A stretch of DNA of 64,000 nucleotides. Source: Fibrobacter sp. GTDB taxonomy: Bacteria; Fibrobacterota; Fibrobacteria; Fibrobacterales; Fibrobacteraceae. The position numbers and the translations under genes are program-made. The notes beneath the pieces are model-generated. The model was not told the origin of the DNA. It saw nothing but the letters and a program-made list of their open reading frames with translations, and made no database searches. Positions 18,183-27,285 of the stretch are shown here, piece after piece (the first letter of the stretch is position 1; each line of letters starts with the position of its first letter). Location of the stretch: assembly GCA_017475045.1 (NCBI GenBank), contig JAFVGH010000034.1, positions 36,839 to 100,838 on the forward strand. The letters are read 5' to 3'.

Positions 18183-19067
18183 TTAAATCACTCTGCTTTT
18201 GATAGCATCAATCAAAGTACGGGGGCCGTACTTGATGATGGCCATTATTTCCCAAGCATATAGCATCAATTTCGGATTCTCGTATTTACTTAATCTATTA
18301 AACAGTTCATGATAACCTGTCCTGATATCAGTATTGGAAGAACGTAAGCAGCTCCTCCGAATGACCTCATGAAAACCCAGTTTTAGTACACGTGAATGAG
18401 GGTTATGCTCGTAACATTTGAAATCCAAGGAATTCAAACGAGGGAACTCACCCTTAGGAAGAAAATCGCCCATCGAAGGTTGATGCTTCCATAAAGCATA
18501 CATAAGTGAAAACTGATCCCTTTTGCATCCTCCAATGAGTGTCTTCCACCAAAAAACCCCAATGGCATCCACTTTCGAAGTGTGTCGACGGAAAATGACA
18601 TTATTCTCATAAAGTCCCCATGCCTCCGGGAAACCGTCTTTTTTCATCGCCCTATACCAATTCACAACATCAAAGTCATGAACCCATTTCAAATCCACAA
18701 TAGCGCAAATCTCGTCATAAACACATTTTTGAAATGGGTGTTGAATCCCTCCCCATTCTAATCCTCTTTCCAAGAAATCAAAGAATCGACCATAAACATT
18801 AGAAGTGATGATTTGGATGTTTGCATCTAGATAAAGCGAGGCCTCATAATCTACCAGAACCTTTGTGGGAAAACACTTGACATAACGAGACTTCAACATG
18901 CCATTCCCACCCCCAAAAGGGATAGAACGAACCTGCCATACGCCAATCCGGTCTGTTGTCACATTATCAGTGAACAGTATGTAATCAAATCTTTCGTCAA
19001 CAACCAGAGGCTGATGAATAATATCATAAGACCCAACTAGGGATGTATAAATAACATATTTATTCAT
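18183..19067 (-). CDS. DUF616 (TOD1/MUCI70-like) putative glycosyltransferase
   Basis: This 294-residue protein opens with KYVIYTSLVGSYDIIHQP and continues with FDYILFTDN, KCFPTKVLVDYEASLYLDAN and IQHPFQKCVYDEICAIVDL. It later has WWKTLIGGCKRDQFSLMYAL. These are the conserved blocks of DUF616, a family known mainly from plant TOD1/MUCI70 proteins and also from bacterial polysaccharide loci. A glycosyltransferase role is inferred, with YLDAN as a DxD-like site. It lies two bases from the GT2 gene downstream of it. Confidence 0.78.
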   Translation of the reverse strand: MNKYVIYTSLVGSYDIIHQPLVVDERFDYILFTDNVTTDRIGVWQVRSIPFGGGNGMLKSRYVKCFPTKVLVDYEASLYLDANIQIITSNVYGRFFDFLERGLEWGGIQHPFQKCVYDEICAIVDLKWVHDFDVVNWYRAMKKDGFPEAWGLYENNVIFRRHTSKVDAIGVFWWKTLIGGCKRDQFSLMYALWKHQPSMGDFLPKGEFPRLNSLDFKCYEHNPHSRVLKLGFHEVIRRSCLRSSNTDIRTGYHELFNRLSKYENPKLMLYAWEIMAIIKYGPRTLIDAIKSRVI

Positions 19068-19078
19068 CTAATCTACTC

Positions 19079-19990
19079 TCAATCAGGGAGTTTAATCCAC
19101 CGCCCCCATTTATAATCGAACTCTTCAGGACGAAAAGGAATAATGCCACTTGCAGGGAAAAAAGTCATTTCACCAAAATACACGCGACCATCCGCTTCAT
19201 AAAAATCACAACGCACATGAATAATCCCTTTAGACAACTCTTGAGACAAAACCTTCATCTCATCAAATCCTGCAGGCTTTGTTACGACACCAGGATTATT
19301 AGGATGACCTCTGGTGAAATCCATGTGATTAAAGTCGGAATCGAAATAATCATAGAAAGTTTTCCCAGCCCCGGTTTTATTGGTAACTATTAAAACTGCT
19401 TTACAGCACCCATTCATACAATAGAACTTATAGTCTCTCAGTTCTTGTGAAAGACCATCGTCTATATATTTTTCAGCAATGATTCGTCTCGGAACACTTT
19501 TATATGGCCATTCCCGATGCTTTTTATAAAAATCGTTTTTCAAACCTCGGGCAAGAATTCTTTTCGCCTCCTCAAAATCAAAAGACTTTTTGTCCCTGCA
19601 GATAATGACGCTGCCACTATCATGGGTACACTTGAGCACGAACTGATCCGGAAGTCTTGTGATATCGATTTGTTCGACATCGTCATATGCAGCCAAAGTT
19701 GGAATAACGTATTGTTCCCCGATTCTTTCTGCCACCCATTCTTTTACAGCATACTTATCCACGAGAGTGGTGTAGAGAGGATTATGGTCATATAATTTCA
19801 GCCACTGTAACTTCTCGTTGTATGTCTGAGGGGCCTTTAGGTTCAGCGGGTAGCCGAATACATAATGGAACTGATACTTAAGAAACAACTTATCAGGGAT
19901 TTGCTCCGGCTTGACAATATGAAGCAGCCATTGGCAAACTTTGTATGCAGGATCTTCCCAGAAATGCTTTAACCCACGAAATACATTCAT
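19079..19990 (-). CDS. TupA-like ATP-grasp protein
   Basis: This 303-residue protein matches the TupA-like ATP-grasp family. Its segments are FHYVFGYPLNLKAPQTYNEK, DKYAVKEWVAERIG, QFVLKCTHDSGSVIICRDK and VRCDFYEADGRVYFGEMTFF. TupA was named from teichuronopeptide synthesis, where it is thought to join amino acids to a glycan. Here it may attach an amino acid to an uronic acid such as ManNAcA from WecC. The ATG at 19990 is chosen; a TTG at 20008 would overlap the neighbouring acyltransferase stop. Confidence 0.83.
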   Translation of the reverse strand: MNVFRGLKHFWEDPAYKVCQWLLHIVKPEQIPDKLFLKYQFHYVFGYPLNLKAPQTYNEKLQWLKLYDHNPLYTTLVDKYAVKEWVAERIGEQYVIPTLAAYDDVEQIDITRLPDQFVLKCTHDSGSVIICRDKKSFDFEEAKRILARGLKNDFYKKHREWPYKSVPRRIIAEKYIDDGLSQELRDYKFYCMNGCCKAVLIVTNKTGAGKTFYDYFDSDFNHMDFTRGHPNNPGVVTKPAGFDEMKVLSQELSKGIIHVRCDFYEADGRVYFGEMTFFPASGIIPFRPEEFDYKWGRWIKLPD

Positions 19991-20001
19991 AAAACCGTCC
20001 T

Positions 20002-20943
20002 CTAGCAACTCAAGACAACCTTATTCTCAATCTTTTTGTATAAAAACTGCCAAACACCAAAAGCAAAAGACAAAACAATGGTCAACCCAATAACAATGCC
20101 TAAAGACAACCACTTATCCCCCCAATAATAGCGATGCATAACAAATTGTGTTGTGATTGTTTGAGCAAAAAAGATCTCAAGAGAATGCCTCCCCAACCAA
20201 GAAAAAGTCCTTTTTGCAGGAATACTGCTCAAATTAACGAATGACAGTGAGACCATTAACAATGGGACTGTCATTGAATAAATTAACGTCTCTTCTCTCG
20301 TACAAAAAGCGACAAGTAGCATCAACGAGAACATTTTAATGCAATACCCTTTTCTTTCCCTATTGAGATAGGCAAAGATTCCACACATAATTACCGGGAT
20401 ACGAGTTTGAAGTGTCCAATAAAGATAATCAAATTTCAAGGGTGCCCATGACAGAATCAGCCCTGACACCATTATAAAAATCTGCCAGCCATCTTTGACA
20501 CTTAAGATCCATCTCAGTAGAGGAAGAGTGAAATAAACCAACAATAATGACGGGATGAACCACTCAATACGCGTATGGAAGAAATTAATAGGGGCCAGTC
20601 CAGTCAGGCTTAATACTATTACTTTTGCATTATGCAATAAAGATGCGCCCGGATAAAAACACAATAAGACGATAATTAAGAACAGTATATACTGAGGGTA
20701 AATACGCCGTATTCTATTGCAGTAATACTGGAGCCAACTATGGTGTTCCCATGAGGCGCAACATCCATACGCTGACGCAAAAAAGAAAAGGTCAACACCA
20801 ATGTTACCATGGATGAATGGCGTAAATGGAAATGTGTCCAAATGCCAGGCAACATCAAGACGATAACATAGATGATGGAGAATAATTGCTATAATAGCAA
20901 TCCCCATAAAATAGAACCTATTCTCCTTGCTAAGAGACTCCAT
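20002..20943 (-). CDS. Acyltransferase 3 family integral membrane protein
   Basis: This 313-residue protein has about ten hydrophobic segments. Its first segment has the acyltransferase-3 pattern, with IAIIAIILHHLCYRLD (a conserved histidine in the first membrane span), then GNIGVDLFFFASAYG. Members move acetyl groups across the inner membrane and O-acetylate polysaccharides or other envelope molecules (OatA/OafA type). Here it most likely O-acetylates the glycan in the periplasm. It is slightly short for the family, where 340-380 residues is usual. Its start overlaps the fusion gene by one base. Confidence 0.88.
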   Translation of the reverse strand: MESLSKENRFYFMGIAIIAIILHHLCYRLDVAWHLDTFPFTPFIHGNIGVDLFFFASAYGCCASWEHHSWLQYYCNRIRRIYPQYILFLIIVLLCFYPGASLLHNAKVIVLSLTGLAPINFFHTRIEWFIPSLLLVYFTLPLLRWILSVKDGWQIFIMVSGLILSWAPLKFDYLYWTLQTRIPVIMCGIFAYLNRERKGYCIKMFSLMLLVAFCTREETLIYSMTVPLLMVSLSFVNLSSIPAKRTFSWLGRHSLEIFFAQTITTQFVMHRYYWGDKWLSLGIVIGLTIVLSFAFGVWQFLYKKIENKVVLSC

Positions 20944-23003
20944 CAGTTGGATTTCGCATTCAAATCACTCCATCTAAGCCAGTCGCAGGTGATTTTCATC
21001 CCCCGCTCTACAGAGTAGCGAGGAACAAACCCAAGCAGTTCACGATTCTTACTGACATCGATTTGGGATTGCTGGGCATAAATCGCCATGGATGAGGCAT
21101 CCATCTCCGGCAATTTCTTCATTATCTGCTTTAGAGTCAAGCGTAGCACTTTACGAGGAGCCTTATACTGCCATTTCGCCCGTGTAGGAGAAGTGGGGGC
21201 GAGAGCATTATACTTGTCCATTAGCGACGCCATTCGTTTTGTGAGGAAAGCCTTTGCAACCTTCCTCCATTTTCGATCAAAACCATCCTCCAAAGGAATG
21301 GACGAGAACTGTTCCGGATTCATACCCAAGACATCCAGATAATGGCCATAGAATTCTTTCCAAGTCAGTTTCTCGTCATCTGTAGCGATGAAGGCTTGAT
21401 GATCTGCTGCCGGATTCAAACAGCAAGAGAGACACAAATCCACAACATTGCCCACATACACAGCATTACAGACCCCATTCCCGTGATCCACCCAGATAAA
21501 ATCGCCCTTCCGCATCAACTCGAGGGGGTAGATGGTATACCACATGGAGTAGGGGCCCCAGACATATGTAGGACGGACAATGCTTCCATGAAGCCCATAC
21601 TCGTCCAGCAATTCCCAGAAACGCTTTTCGGATTCGTATTTACTCTTGGCGTATGAATTGTCATAACTGACAAGAGGTGAATCCGCATTCAACCCTTCAG
21701 GTACCGTTTCTCCATGCACAACCACACTGCTCATCTGAACGACATACTTAACCTTTGCTTTTTTGGCTGCGCCAAGTACGGATTCTGTGGCTTTGACGTT
21801 TGTTGCCGCCCCTCCAACTATAGCCAGGTGGAACACATAGTCGCAGCCGGCCATTGCCTTTTCCATCGACATCTCATCAAGAATGTCTGCTTGAACGAAC
21901 TCAACATCAAAGCGACTGACATAAGCGGCCTTTCCCCATTTGTGCACAAGAACACGTACCTTTGCTCCCTCATGGAGGACAAGCTGCTCAACCAAGTGAC
22001 TTCCGATAAAGCCTGTACCGCCAGTAACAAACACGGTTTTCCCTTCAAATCCGCCGATCGGGTTACGAGAAACAGAATGATCTTTCCTCTGTGCATAGCA
22101 ACTCTCAAGTGTCTCCATCACCGCCAGGCCGTCCGCAACCGGACAGACTAAACTATCTTTTCCGGAAATAGCATTTAAGAAGTTACTTAATTGTGCGACA
22201 CCGAGAGACGGCACACTTTCTTTACAGACCCTTTCTGCGCCATCAAGAATATATTTACGTGTGCCAAAAATCTCGAGTTCCGCTTTGTGCCCGTTACCTT
22301 CGATGACAATGGTATTGGAAAGAGCCCTCGTTCGGCTCAACTTGTAGAAGGCTCTCCCTTGTCCAAACTCCATTTTGATAGTAAGATTGCTCTCGAGTCC
22401 TCCCATTGCATCGTCTTCATAAATAACATTGACAGGACGTCCGAGACACCAGAGCAGGAAATCAAGCGAGTGGATTCCGTTGTCAAATAGAGCGCCACCT
22501 GGAACCAGTTCCTTTTTAAAGCAATACCCCGAAACTGTGGGCCAATTAGAAGGAAGTCCTTCATTGATAGTTATAACGGGACTGTCACCGAAGAAACCAC
22601 TCAGAATCAATTCACGAGTCTCCTTTCGGGAAGGATAAAAACGATAAGTATGGCACATGCCAACTGTCAACCCATTCGCCGAAGTACTAAGAATCTTCTT
22701 TGTCTCTGACGCTGAAGGAGAAAGAGGCTTCTCACACAATACGTGTTTCCCGGCGGCGAGGCAATCCTTAAGAATAGCGTTTCGGACATGCGGGGGGGTA
22801 CAAATCACGCATACATCACACATAGGCAATGCGTCGTGATAATCAGACACGGTATGAACCAGTCCGTGTTTTTTTGTCAGTTTATCTCTTTGTTCCGGAT
22901 TGAGTTCGGCAAGAATGACATTATCAAGACCAACAACCGTTTTGGCGGAAGGAATATGGGTCGAATCAGCGATTGCGCCGCCACCGATAATTAACACTTT
23001 CAT
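20943..23003 (-). CDS. Fused Gfo/Idh/MocA oxidoreductase and SDR epimerase/dehydratase
   Basis: This 686-residue protein joins two enzymes. Residues 1-330 are a Gfo/Idh/MocA oxidoreductase: MKVLIIGGGAIADSTHIPSA, CVICTPPHVRNAIL, HVLCEKPLS with the catalytic lysine, and LVPGGALFDNGIHSLDFLLW. From about residue 335 an extended SDR begins: GKTVFVTGGTGFIGSHL (TGxxGFIG), then SYAKSKYESE with the YxxxK pair, and IVRPTYVWGP. The two would act in succession on one nucleotide sugar. A WbpB-type step (3-oxidation) for the first half is possible but not shown. The chosen start at 23003 is the methionine of the Rossmann strand. I find no stop or frame change at the junction. Confidence 0.88.
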   Translation of the reverse strand: MKVLIIGGGAIADSTHIPSAKTVVGLDNVILAELNPEQRDKLTKKHGLVHTVSDYHDALPMCDVCVICTPPHVRNAILKDCLAAGKHVLCEKPLSPSASETKKILSTSANGLTVGMCHTYRFYPSRKETRELILSGFFGDSPVITINEGLPSNWPTVSGYCFKKELVPGGALFDNGIHSLDFLLWCLGRPVNVIYEDDAMGGLESNLTIKMEFGQGRAFYKLSRTRALSNTIVIEGNGHKAELEIFGTRKYILDGAERVCKESVPSLGVAQLSNFLNAISGKDSLVCPVADGLAVMETLESCYAQRKDHSVSRNPIGGFEGKTVFVTGGTGFIGSHLVEQLVLHEGAKVRVLVHKWGKAAYVSRFDVEFVQADILDEMSMEKAMAGCDYVFHLAIVGGAATNVKATESVLGAAKKAKVKYVVQMSSVVVHGETVPEGLNADSPLVSYDNSYAKSKYESEKRFWELLDEYGLHGSIVRPTYVWGPYSMWYTIYPLELMRKGDFIWVDHGNGVCNAVYVGNVVDLCLSCCLNPAADHQAFIATDDEKLTWKEFYGHYLDVLGMNPEQFSSIPLEDGFDRKWRKVAKAFLTKRMASLMDKYNALAPTSPTRAKWQYKAPRKVLRLTLKQIMKKLPEMDASSMAIYAQQSQIDVSKNRELLGFVPRYSVERGMKITCDWLRWSDLNAKSN

Positions 23004-23041
23004 AAATAAGAAAAAACTATATTGTGGGTTGTTGCCCCTGA

Positions 23042-24304
23042 CTATTTCAAGCAACAAAAACCGTAAAACTTGCGATTAATCGCAAAACCATTCTCTGTCG
23101 AATTCCCGGATACCATCATACGTATCGGGAAACGAGTATAAGCAAAAGTCTGAACGTTTGGATGAGTAATGTCAATATTGATCAAGTATTCTCCATTGGC
23201 AATGCCTTCAGGTAGGACAATATGATTATGAAGATGGAAGGGTCCATCGTGTACCTCTAATGGATGTCCCGTATAAAGACCCGGGGCGTGACGAGCAAGA
23301 AGTGTACCCTCCGTATTGCGGAAGGTAACCTCAAGATCCAAAAAATGGTGTCCTTCAATAGTGCCGTCGACCTCAATGTCCACGAATTTATTAGAAAAGC
23401 CCACTTCGCATTTTGCGGAAGGTTGTCCATTCACTTTGACAGAAGATACCTGTATTTCATGGTTTCTAATTGTGAAGATATCTTCTGTCGAAACGAACTC
23501 CTGTGACTCTGCGCTTGCTGATAAATACTTATCGACCGTATCTCCAACAGGCCCAATAAATGAAACGCCTCCATTCTCTAACAAAACGCCAGTTTTGCAC
23601 AAAGCTCTAATGCTTGCCATATTATGGCTTACAAAAAGAACCGTTCTGCCCTCACCTTGACTGACATCCTTCATCTTACCAATCGCCTTTCTCTGGAACT
23701 CGGCATCTCCAACGGCGAGCACCTCATCTACAACGAGGATCTCCGGATCAAGATGTGCTGCTACTGCAAAACCAAGACGCACAGTCATACCGCTTGAATA
23801 ACGTTTGACAGGAGTATCAATATATCTCTCACACCCAGAGAAATCGACGATTTCATCCAGCTTTTTGGCGATTTCAGCCTTACTCATACCCATAATCGCA
23901 CCGTTCATATAGATATTTTCCCGGCCAGTCATCTCAGGATGGAAACCGGTCCCGACCTCCAAAAGAGCACCAATTCGCCCACGCGCACGAATACTACCTA
24001 CTGTCGGACCGGTAACCTTGGACAATAACTTTAACAAAGTGCTTTTCCCCGCCCCATTTTTTCCGATAATCCCCACCACATCTCCTTGTTCGACGCTGAA
24101 ATTGATATCACGCAATGCCCAAACATATTCGCTGCTGCCAAGCGTGGACCGGTCGTTGACTTCCCCTATTTTTAAATAAGGATCCTCTTTTTTTAGGACA
24201 GAAGTCTGCCACCACCGATTAAGGTCATGCGACAATGTCTTGGTGGATACAAGACCCAACCTATATTGCTTACCAACGTGATCAAATTCAATTGCAGTTG
24301 ACAT
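23042..24304 (-). CDS. wzt: ABC transporter ATPase for polysaccharide export, with C-terminal glycan-binding domain
   Basis: This 420-residue protein is a Wzt-type ATPase. It has a Walker A IIGKNGAGKSTLLKLL, a signature YSSGMTVRLGFAVA, and a Walker B PEILVVDEVLAVGDAEFQRK. The first 250 residues form the ATPase. The remaining 170, including LDLEVTFRNTEGTLLARHAP and YLINIDITHP, look like the beta-sandwich of Wzt C-terminal domains, which recognise the modified end of the finished chain. That form is typical of O-antigen systems of the O8/O9a kind. Its partner permease lies at 38254-39147, more than 14 kb upstream in the same operon direction, which is an unusual separation. ATG at 24304 (MSTAIEFDHVGKQYRLG) is chosen over upstream codons. 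Confidence 0.93.
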   Translation of the reverse strand: MSTAIEFDHVGKQYRLGLVSTKTLSHDLNRWWQTSVLKKEDPYLKIGEVNDRSTLGSSEYVWALRDINFSVEQGDVVGIIGKNGAGKSTLLKLLSKVTGPTVGSIRARGRIGALLEVGTGFHPEMTGRENIYMNGAIMGMSKAEIAKKLDEIVDFSGCERYIDTPVKRYSSGMTVRLGFAVAAHLDPEILVVDEVLAVGDAEFQRKAIGKMKDVSQGEGRTVLFVSHNMASIRALCKTGVLLENGGVSFIGPVGDTVDKYLSASAESQEFVSTEDIFTIRNHEIQVSSVKVNGQPSAKCEVGFSNKFVDIEVDGTIEGHHFLDLEVTFRNTEGTLLARHAPGLYTGHPLEVHDGPFHLHNHIVLPEGIANGEYLINIDITHPNVQTFAYTRFPIRMMVSGNSTENGFAINRKFYGFCCLK

Positions 24305-24314
24305 AACACTGATA

Positions 24315-25319
24315 CTATTTAAAACTATTCTTGATACTTTTACCAATCCGTAAGAATGGAGCCATAATGGTTAACGCCATCCGTGACAAAAGCGGGAAGT
24401 GAAAGAAGAGCGACAAAACGCTTCGATCATCAAACCAATTGCTCATCGTGCCCCACTCTTCTTTGGAAAACGACCTATACAGTTCTTCTCTCTCTTTTCT
24501 TCTATACTTCCAAAGAGAAAGCATAACTTGCAGATTATATACACAATGGTCTTTCACCGCAAGAATGACAGCATCCCGATTCTCTGTCACTGTTCTCCCC
24601 CACTCCCAGACACGTAACCCTTGCCTTATTCGATCAATAACTGATTGTATGGATAATCGATGGGTTGTACTATGTTGATTTTGAAAATAATGGTAAATCA
24701 CAACCGGTTTATATTGGACTCTTCTAGCGAGATATGCGCATTGAAGAGTCCAATCCGCATCTTCATACGGGACTTTTTCGACAAAAGGCTTTACTCGCTC
24801 AACCAATTCGTGCCGATATATTCCCAGCCAAACTACTCCAAAAGCAACTTTGTGAATATACTCGCATGTGAAAAGATCGGGACCTGTCATAATCGGAGAT
24901 TCTTCGTTCGGGGCATTACCCCATCGCTTAATAAATCCTCCCTCCGAAACAATATCGGCAGCACCTAAAAGAAGGTCCAACTCATTATCTCCCATATATG
25001 CGAGTAACCCTGCCAAATCATAGTGAGGAATAAAGTCATCCGCATCAACGAAGATGATATACTCACCTTTAGCAGATCTGATACCCGTATTGCGCGCACC
25101 GCCTTGACGCTTGTTCTCTGAATGATGTAATAAAACCAAATTAGGATGAGTAACCTGATACTGTTCAATGATGTGAACAGAAGAGTCTTGGGAACAGTCA
25201 TCGACACAAATGACCTCATACTCATCTTGAGGCAAATTATTAGAATAGATACTATCCAGGCATCGAGAAATGTATTTCTCGACACCAAACACGGGGATGA
25301 TGACAGAAAGCCTGATCAT
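24315..25319 (-). CDS. Glycosyltransferase family 2
   Basis: This 334-residue GT2 enzyme shows LSVIIPVFGVEKYISRCLDS, VICVDDCSQDSSVHI, QGGARNTGIRSAKGEYIIFV and the DADDF metal site. The C-terminal region has hydrophobic helices around LSLFFHFPLLSRMALTIMAP that may hold it to the membrane. It resembles the GT2 at 17242 in the N-terminal domain. The ATG at 25319 shares its A with the LicD stop codon (TGATG). Confidence 0.9.
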   Translation of the reverse strand: MIRLSVIIPVFGVEKYISRCLDSIYSNNLPQDEYEVICVDDCSQDSSVHIIEQYQVTHPNLVLLHHSENKRQGGARNTGIRSAKGEYIIFVDADDFIPHYDLAGLLAYMGDNELDLLLGAADIVSEGGFIKRWGNAPNEESPIMTGPDLFTCEYIHKVAFGVVWLGIYRHELVERVKPFVEKVPYEDADWTLQCAYLARRVQYKPVVIYHYFQNQHSTTHRLSIQSVIDRIRQGLRVWEWGRTVTENRDAVILAVKDHCVYNLQVMLSLWKYRRKEREELYRSFSKEEWGTMSNWFDDRSVLSLFFHFPLLSRMALTIMAPFLRIGKSIKNSFK

Positions 25320-26107
25320 CAATCGGATTCTATCTCAAGACGCTGAAGGTGAAATGTAATTCTCTTTGGAATACTCCTCCAATCCCCATATCTATCCGTC
25401 AATACATATTCGGGATCACGAGGAGCAGAAAACTCAACCCCGTTGAACGATACTTTCGAGAACGGCATATACCTCTCCAACGGTATAAAATACTGATCCG
25501 TATCGGGAGTTTTATGAAAATAGTCCGTCTTGGGAGTAAGCGAGTGAAGAATTCCATAGAAACAAGCTAAAGAATAATAAGAAGCGCATCTGGCACATTC
25601 GCCCGCAGACTTTTTCATTTTAAATTTTCTCCAATGCGACTTAGCGTGGCTCCGTGCCAGGAACAACCGGCGCGCGTATTTGTTATTCTTCTCTATACGT
25701 CCTTTGAACAAATCAATGGAAATGCCTTGATACCTCAAGTTATCTGTAAATCCCTCTTCGATAGCGACCGAGTGGAGATGCCTTACTTTCGCAAATGAAT
25801 AGAAATAATTCGGGTCTGATACCTGATCGTGAAGGATGTATTTCCCGGGCAGCTCTTTTCTTAAAGCAATAGACGCTTTTTCATAATCGTCCTCGAAGAC
25901 AACATAGTCAAAATCATCATCCCAAAGGATGAACCCACCATGACGTACGGCACCCAGCAAAGAACCATATTCGATGACATAGCGGATGTCGTTCCTTTCG
26001 AAAATGTCTTTGATTACCACGGCCATTTCAAACTCAATAGCCTGTAGCCGTTTCAAAAGGTCATTTCCCTGCGGGAATTCAAAAGCAATCTGTTCCGGGA
26101 TATCCAT
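25319..26107 (-). CDS. LicD family phosphotransferase
   Basis: This 262-residue protein fits the LicD/fukutin nucleotidyltransferase-fold family. It has RYVIEYGSLLGAVRHGGFIL followed by WDDDFDYVVFEDDYEKA, giving the GSLLGA and W-D-D-D motifs that bind metal and the CDP-linked substrate. LicD enzymes move phosphocholine or a related phospho-alditol from a CDP donor to a sugar. The two genes just upstream encode an SDR reductase and a TagD-like cytidylyltransferase, so a CDP-activated alditol made by them is the likely donor. The start at 26107 lies four bases after the SDR stop. Confidence 0.9.
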   Translation of the reverse strand: MDIPEQIAFEFPQGNDLLKRLQAIEFEMAVVIKDIFERNDIRYVIEYGSLLGAVRHGGFILWDDDFDYVVFEDDYEKASIALRKELPGKYILHDQVSDPNYFYSFAKVRHLHSVAIEEGFTDNLRYQGISIDLFKGRIEKNNKYARRLFLARSHAKSHWRKFKMKKSAGECARCASYYSLACFYGILHSLTPKTDYFHKTPDTDQYFIPLERYMPFSKVSFNGVEFSAPRDPEYVLTDRYGDWRSIPKRITFHLQRLEIESD

Positions 26108-26111
26108 TACT

Positions 26112-26831
26112 CTACTTAAAACAATATCCCCCGCTGACCTCAATGACACTCCCGTTCACGAAAGCATTATTGATGCAAAACCTCACCGCATCCGCGATCT
26201 CTTTCGGATCCGCGAAACGCTTGATGGCGGTCTTGTTATAAATGTTATTCCTGATTTCCTGAGGCTTATTTTTCTGCCACTCCGTCTCAACGAAACCAGG
26301 TGCGATGGCATTCACCGTCGTATCAGTGTTCTCAAAGAATTTGACCAGATTTTTGGCAAGTGCAAGCACAGCGGCCTTAGTCACGCCATATGACAAAGAA
26401 ACGCTATGGGGAAGGATTCCCATCAACGAGCCGGTGAACACAATCCTGGATCCATGAGGGATATAATCAAACAAATCACGAATCAGGTACACATTGCTGT
26501 TGACATTCATCTGCATTACGCGTTCCCACCCTTCCTCATCAATCTCCTGAAGCCCTTTTCTTAAAGTCATTCCGGCATTGCAAATGAGACAGTCGATATG
26601 CCCTTTCCCCCGCATCTTCATGGCAAAGTCATGCATCTCCTTTTTGCTGGTCTGATCGACACAGAGAATCTCAAAGGCGTCACTGATTGCACTCAATCTT
26701 TCTCTGCATGGCGGCACGGAATCCTCGTCGTAGGCGTAGGTCACAGTCACATGATACCCTTCCTGTAACAACATCTCCGCCGTTGCAAGGCCGATTCCTC
26801 GGGTTGCTCCGGTTACAATCGCATTTTTCAT
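26112..26831 (-). CDS. Short-chain dehydrogenase/reductase
   Basis: This 239-residue classical SDR has VTGATRGIGLATAEML (TGxxxGIG cofactor motif), LICNAGMTLRKG (NAG), FTGSLMG with the catalytic serine, SYGVTKAAVLALAK (YxxxK), and APGFVETEW. By sequence it looks like a FabG-type ketoreductase. In context, between a cytidylyltransferase and LicD, it more likely reduces a keto-sugar phosphate or CDP-bound sugar to an alditol, as the reductase parts of CDP-ribitol systems do. That role is inferred. It overlaps the cytidylyltransferase by four bases. Confidence 0.9.
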   Translation of the reverse strand: MKNAIVTGATRGIGLATAEMLLQEGYHVTVTYAYDEDSVPPCRERLSAISDAFEILCVDQTSKKEMHDFAMKMRGKGHIDCLICNAGMTLRKGLQEIDEEGWERVMQMNVNSNVYLIRDLFDYIPHGSRIVFTGSLMGILPHSVSLSYGVTKAAVLALAKNLVKFFENTDTTVNAIAPGFVETEWQKNKPQEIRNNIYNKTAIKRFADPKEIADAVRFCINNAFVNGSVIEVSGGYCFK

Positions 26832-27283
26832 TTTACCACGTCGGGATTAGGTTGATGGTCGATTGCCTTGATGGTGCCCTCATACCGTTCAAGAATGGAC
26901 TTCTTGATGGCTGTCGTAGAAGCGCCCTCTCCTCTAGGAAAATAGAACACACTGACACCAAGTTCTTTCAGATAGTCATATTTTCCAACCCAGTCGTCTC
27001 CGACGACAAAGACATCTATGTTCAGTTTCTTGACGATCTCTGTATGGTCCAAGGACTTCTGAGGAATTACGATATCCGGATATTTTAGCGCCTTGATGAT
27101 TGCGATTCGCTCCTCAAATGGAATGATTGGAGGATTCTTGTAACTGGTCACCAATTCATCCGTACTGACACCGACAATGAGGGTATCGCCCAGCCCACGA
27201 GCGTATTCAATCATCTTAAGATGGTTGGAGTGGAACATGTCGAATGTTCCGGAGGTATAGACGACTATTCGGTTGTTATACAT
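26828..27283 (-). CDS. TagD/RfaE-type cytidylyl- or adenylyltransferase
   Basis: This 151-residue protein is a small nucleotidyltransferase of the glycerol-3-phosphate cytidylyltransferase type. VYTSGTFDMFHSNHLKMIEY holds the HxxH motif in the variant HSNH instead of the usual HxGH. DTLIVGVSTDELV and RGEGASTTAIKKSI fit the second nucleotide-binding motif. It would make CDP-glycerol, CDP-ribitol or a similar compound for the LicD enzyme two genes downstream. An RfaE-like ADP-heptose role cannot be ruled out but fits the neighbours less well. Confidence 0.87.
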   Translation of the reverse strand: MYNNRIVVYTSGTFDMFHSNHLKMIEYARGLGDTLIVGVSTDELVTSYKNPPIIPFEERIAIIKALKYPDIVIPQKSLDHTEIVKKLNIDVFVVGDDWVGKYDYLKELGVSVFYFPRGEGASTTAIKKSILERYEGTIKAIDHQPNPDVVK

Positions 27284-27285
27284 GA

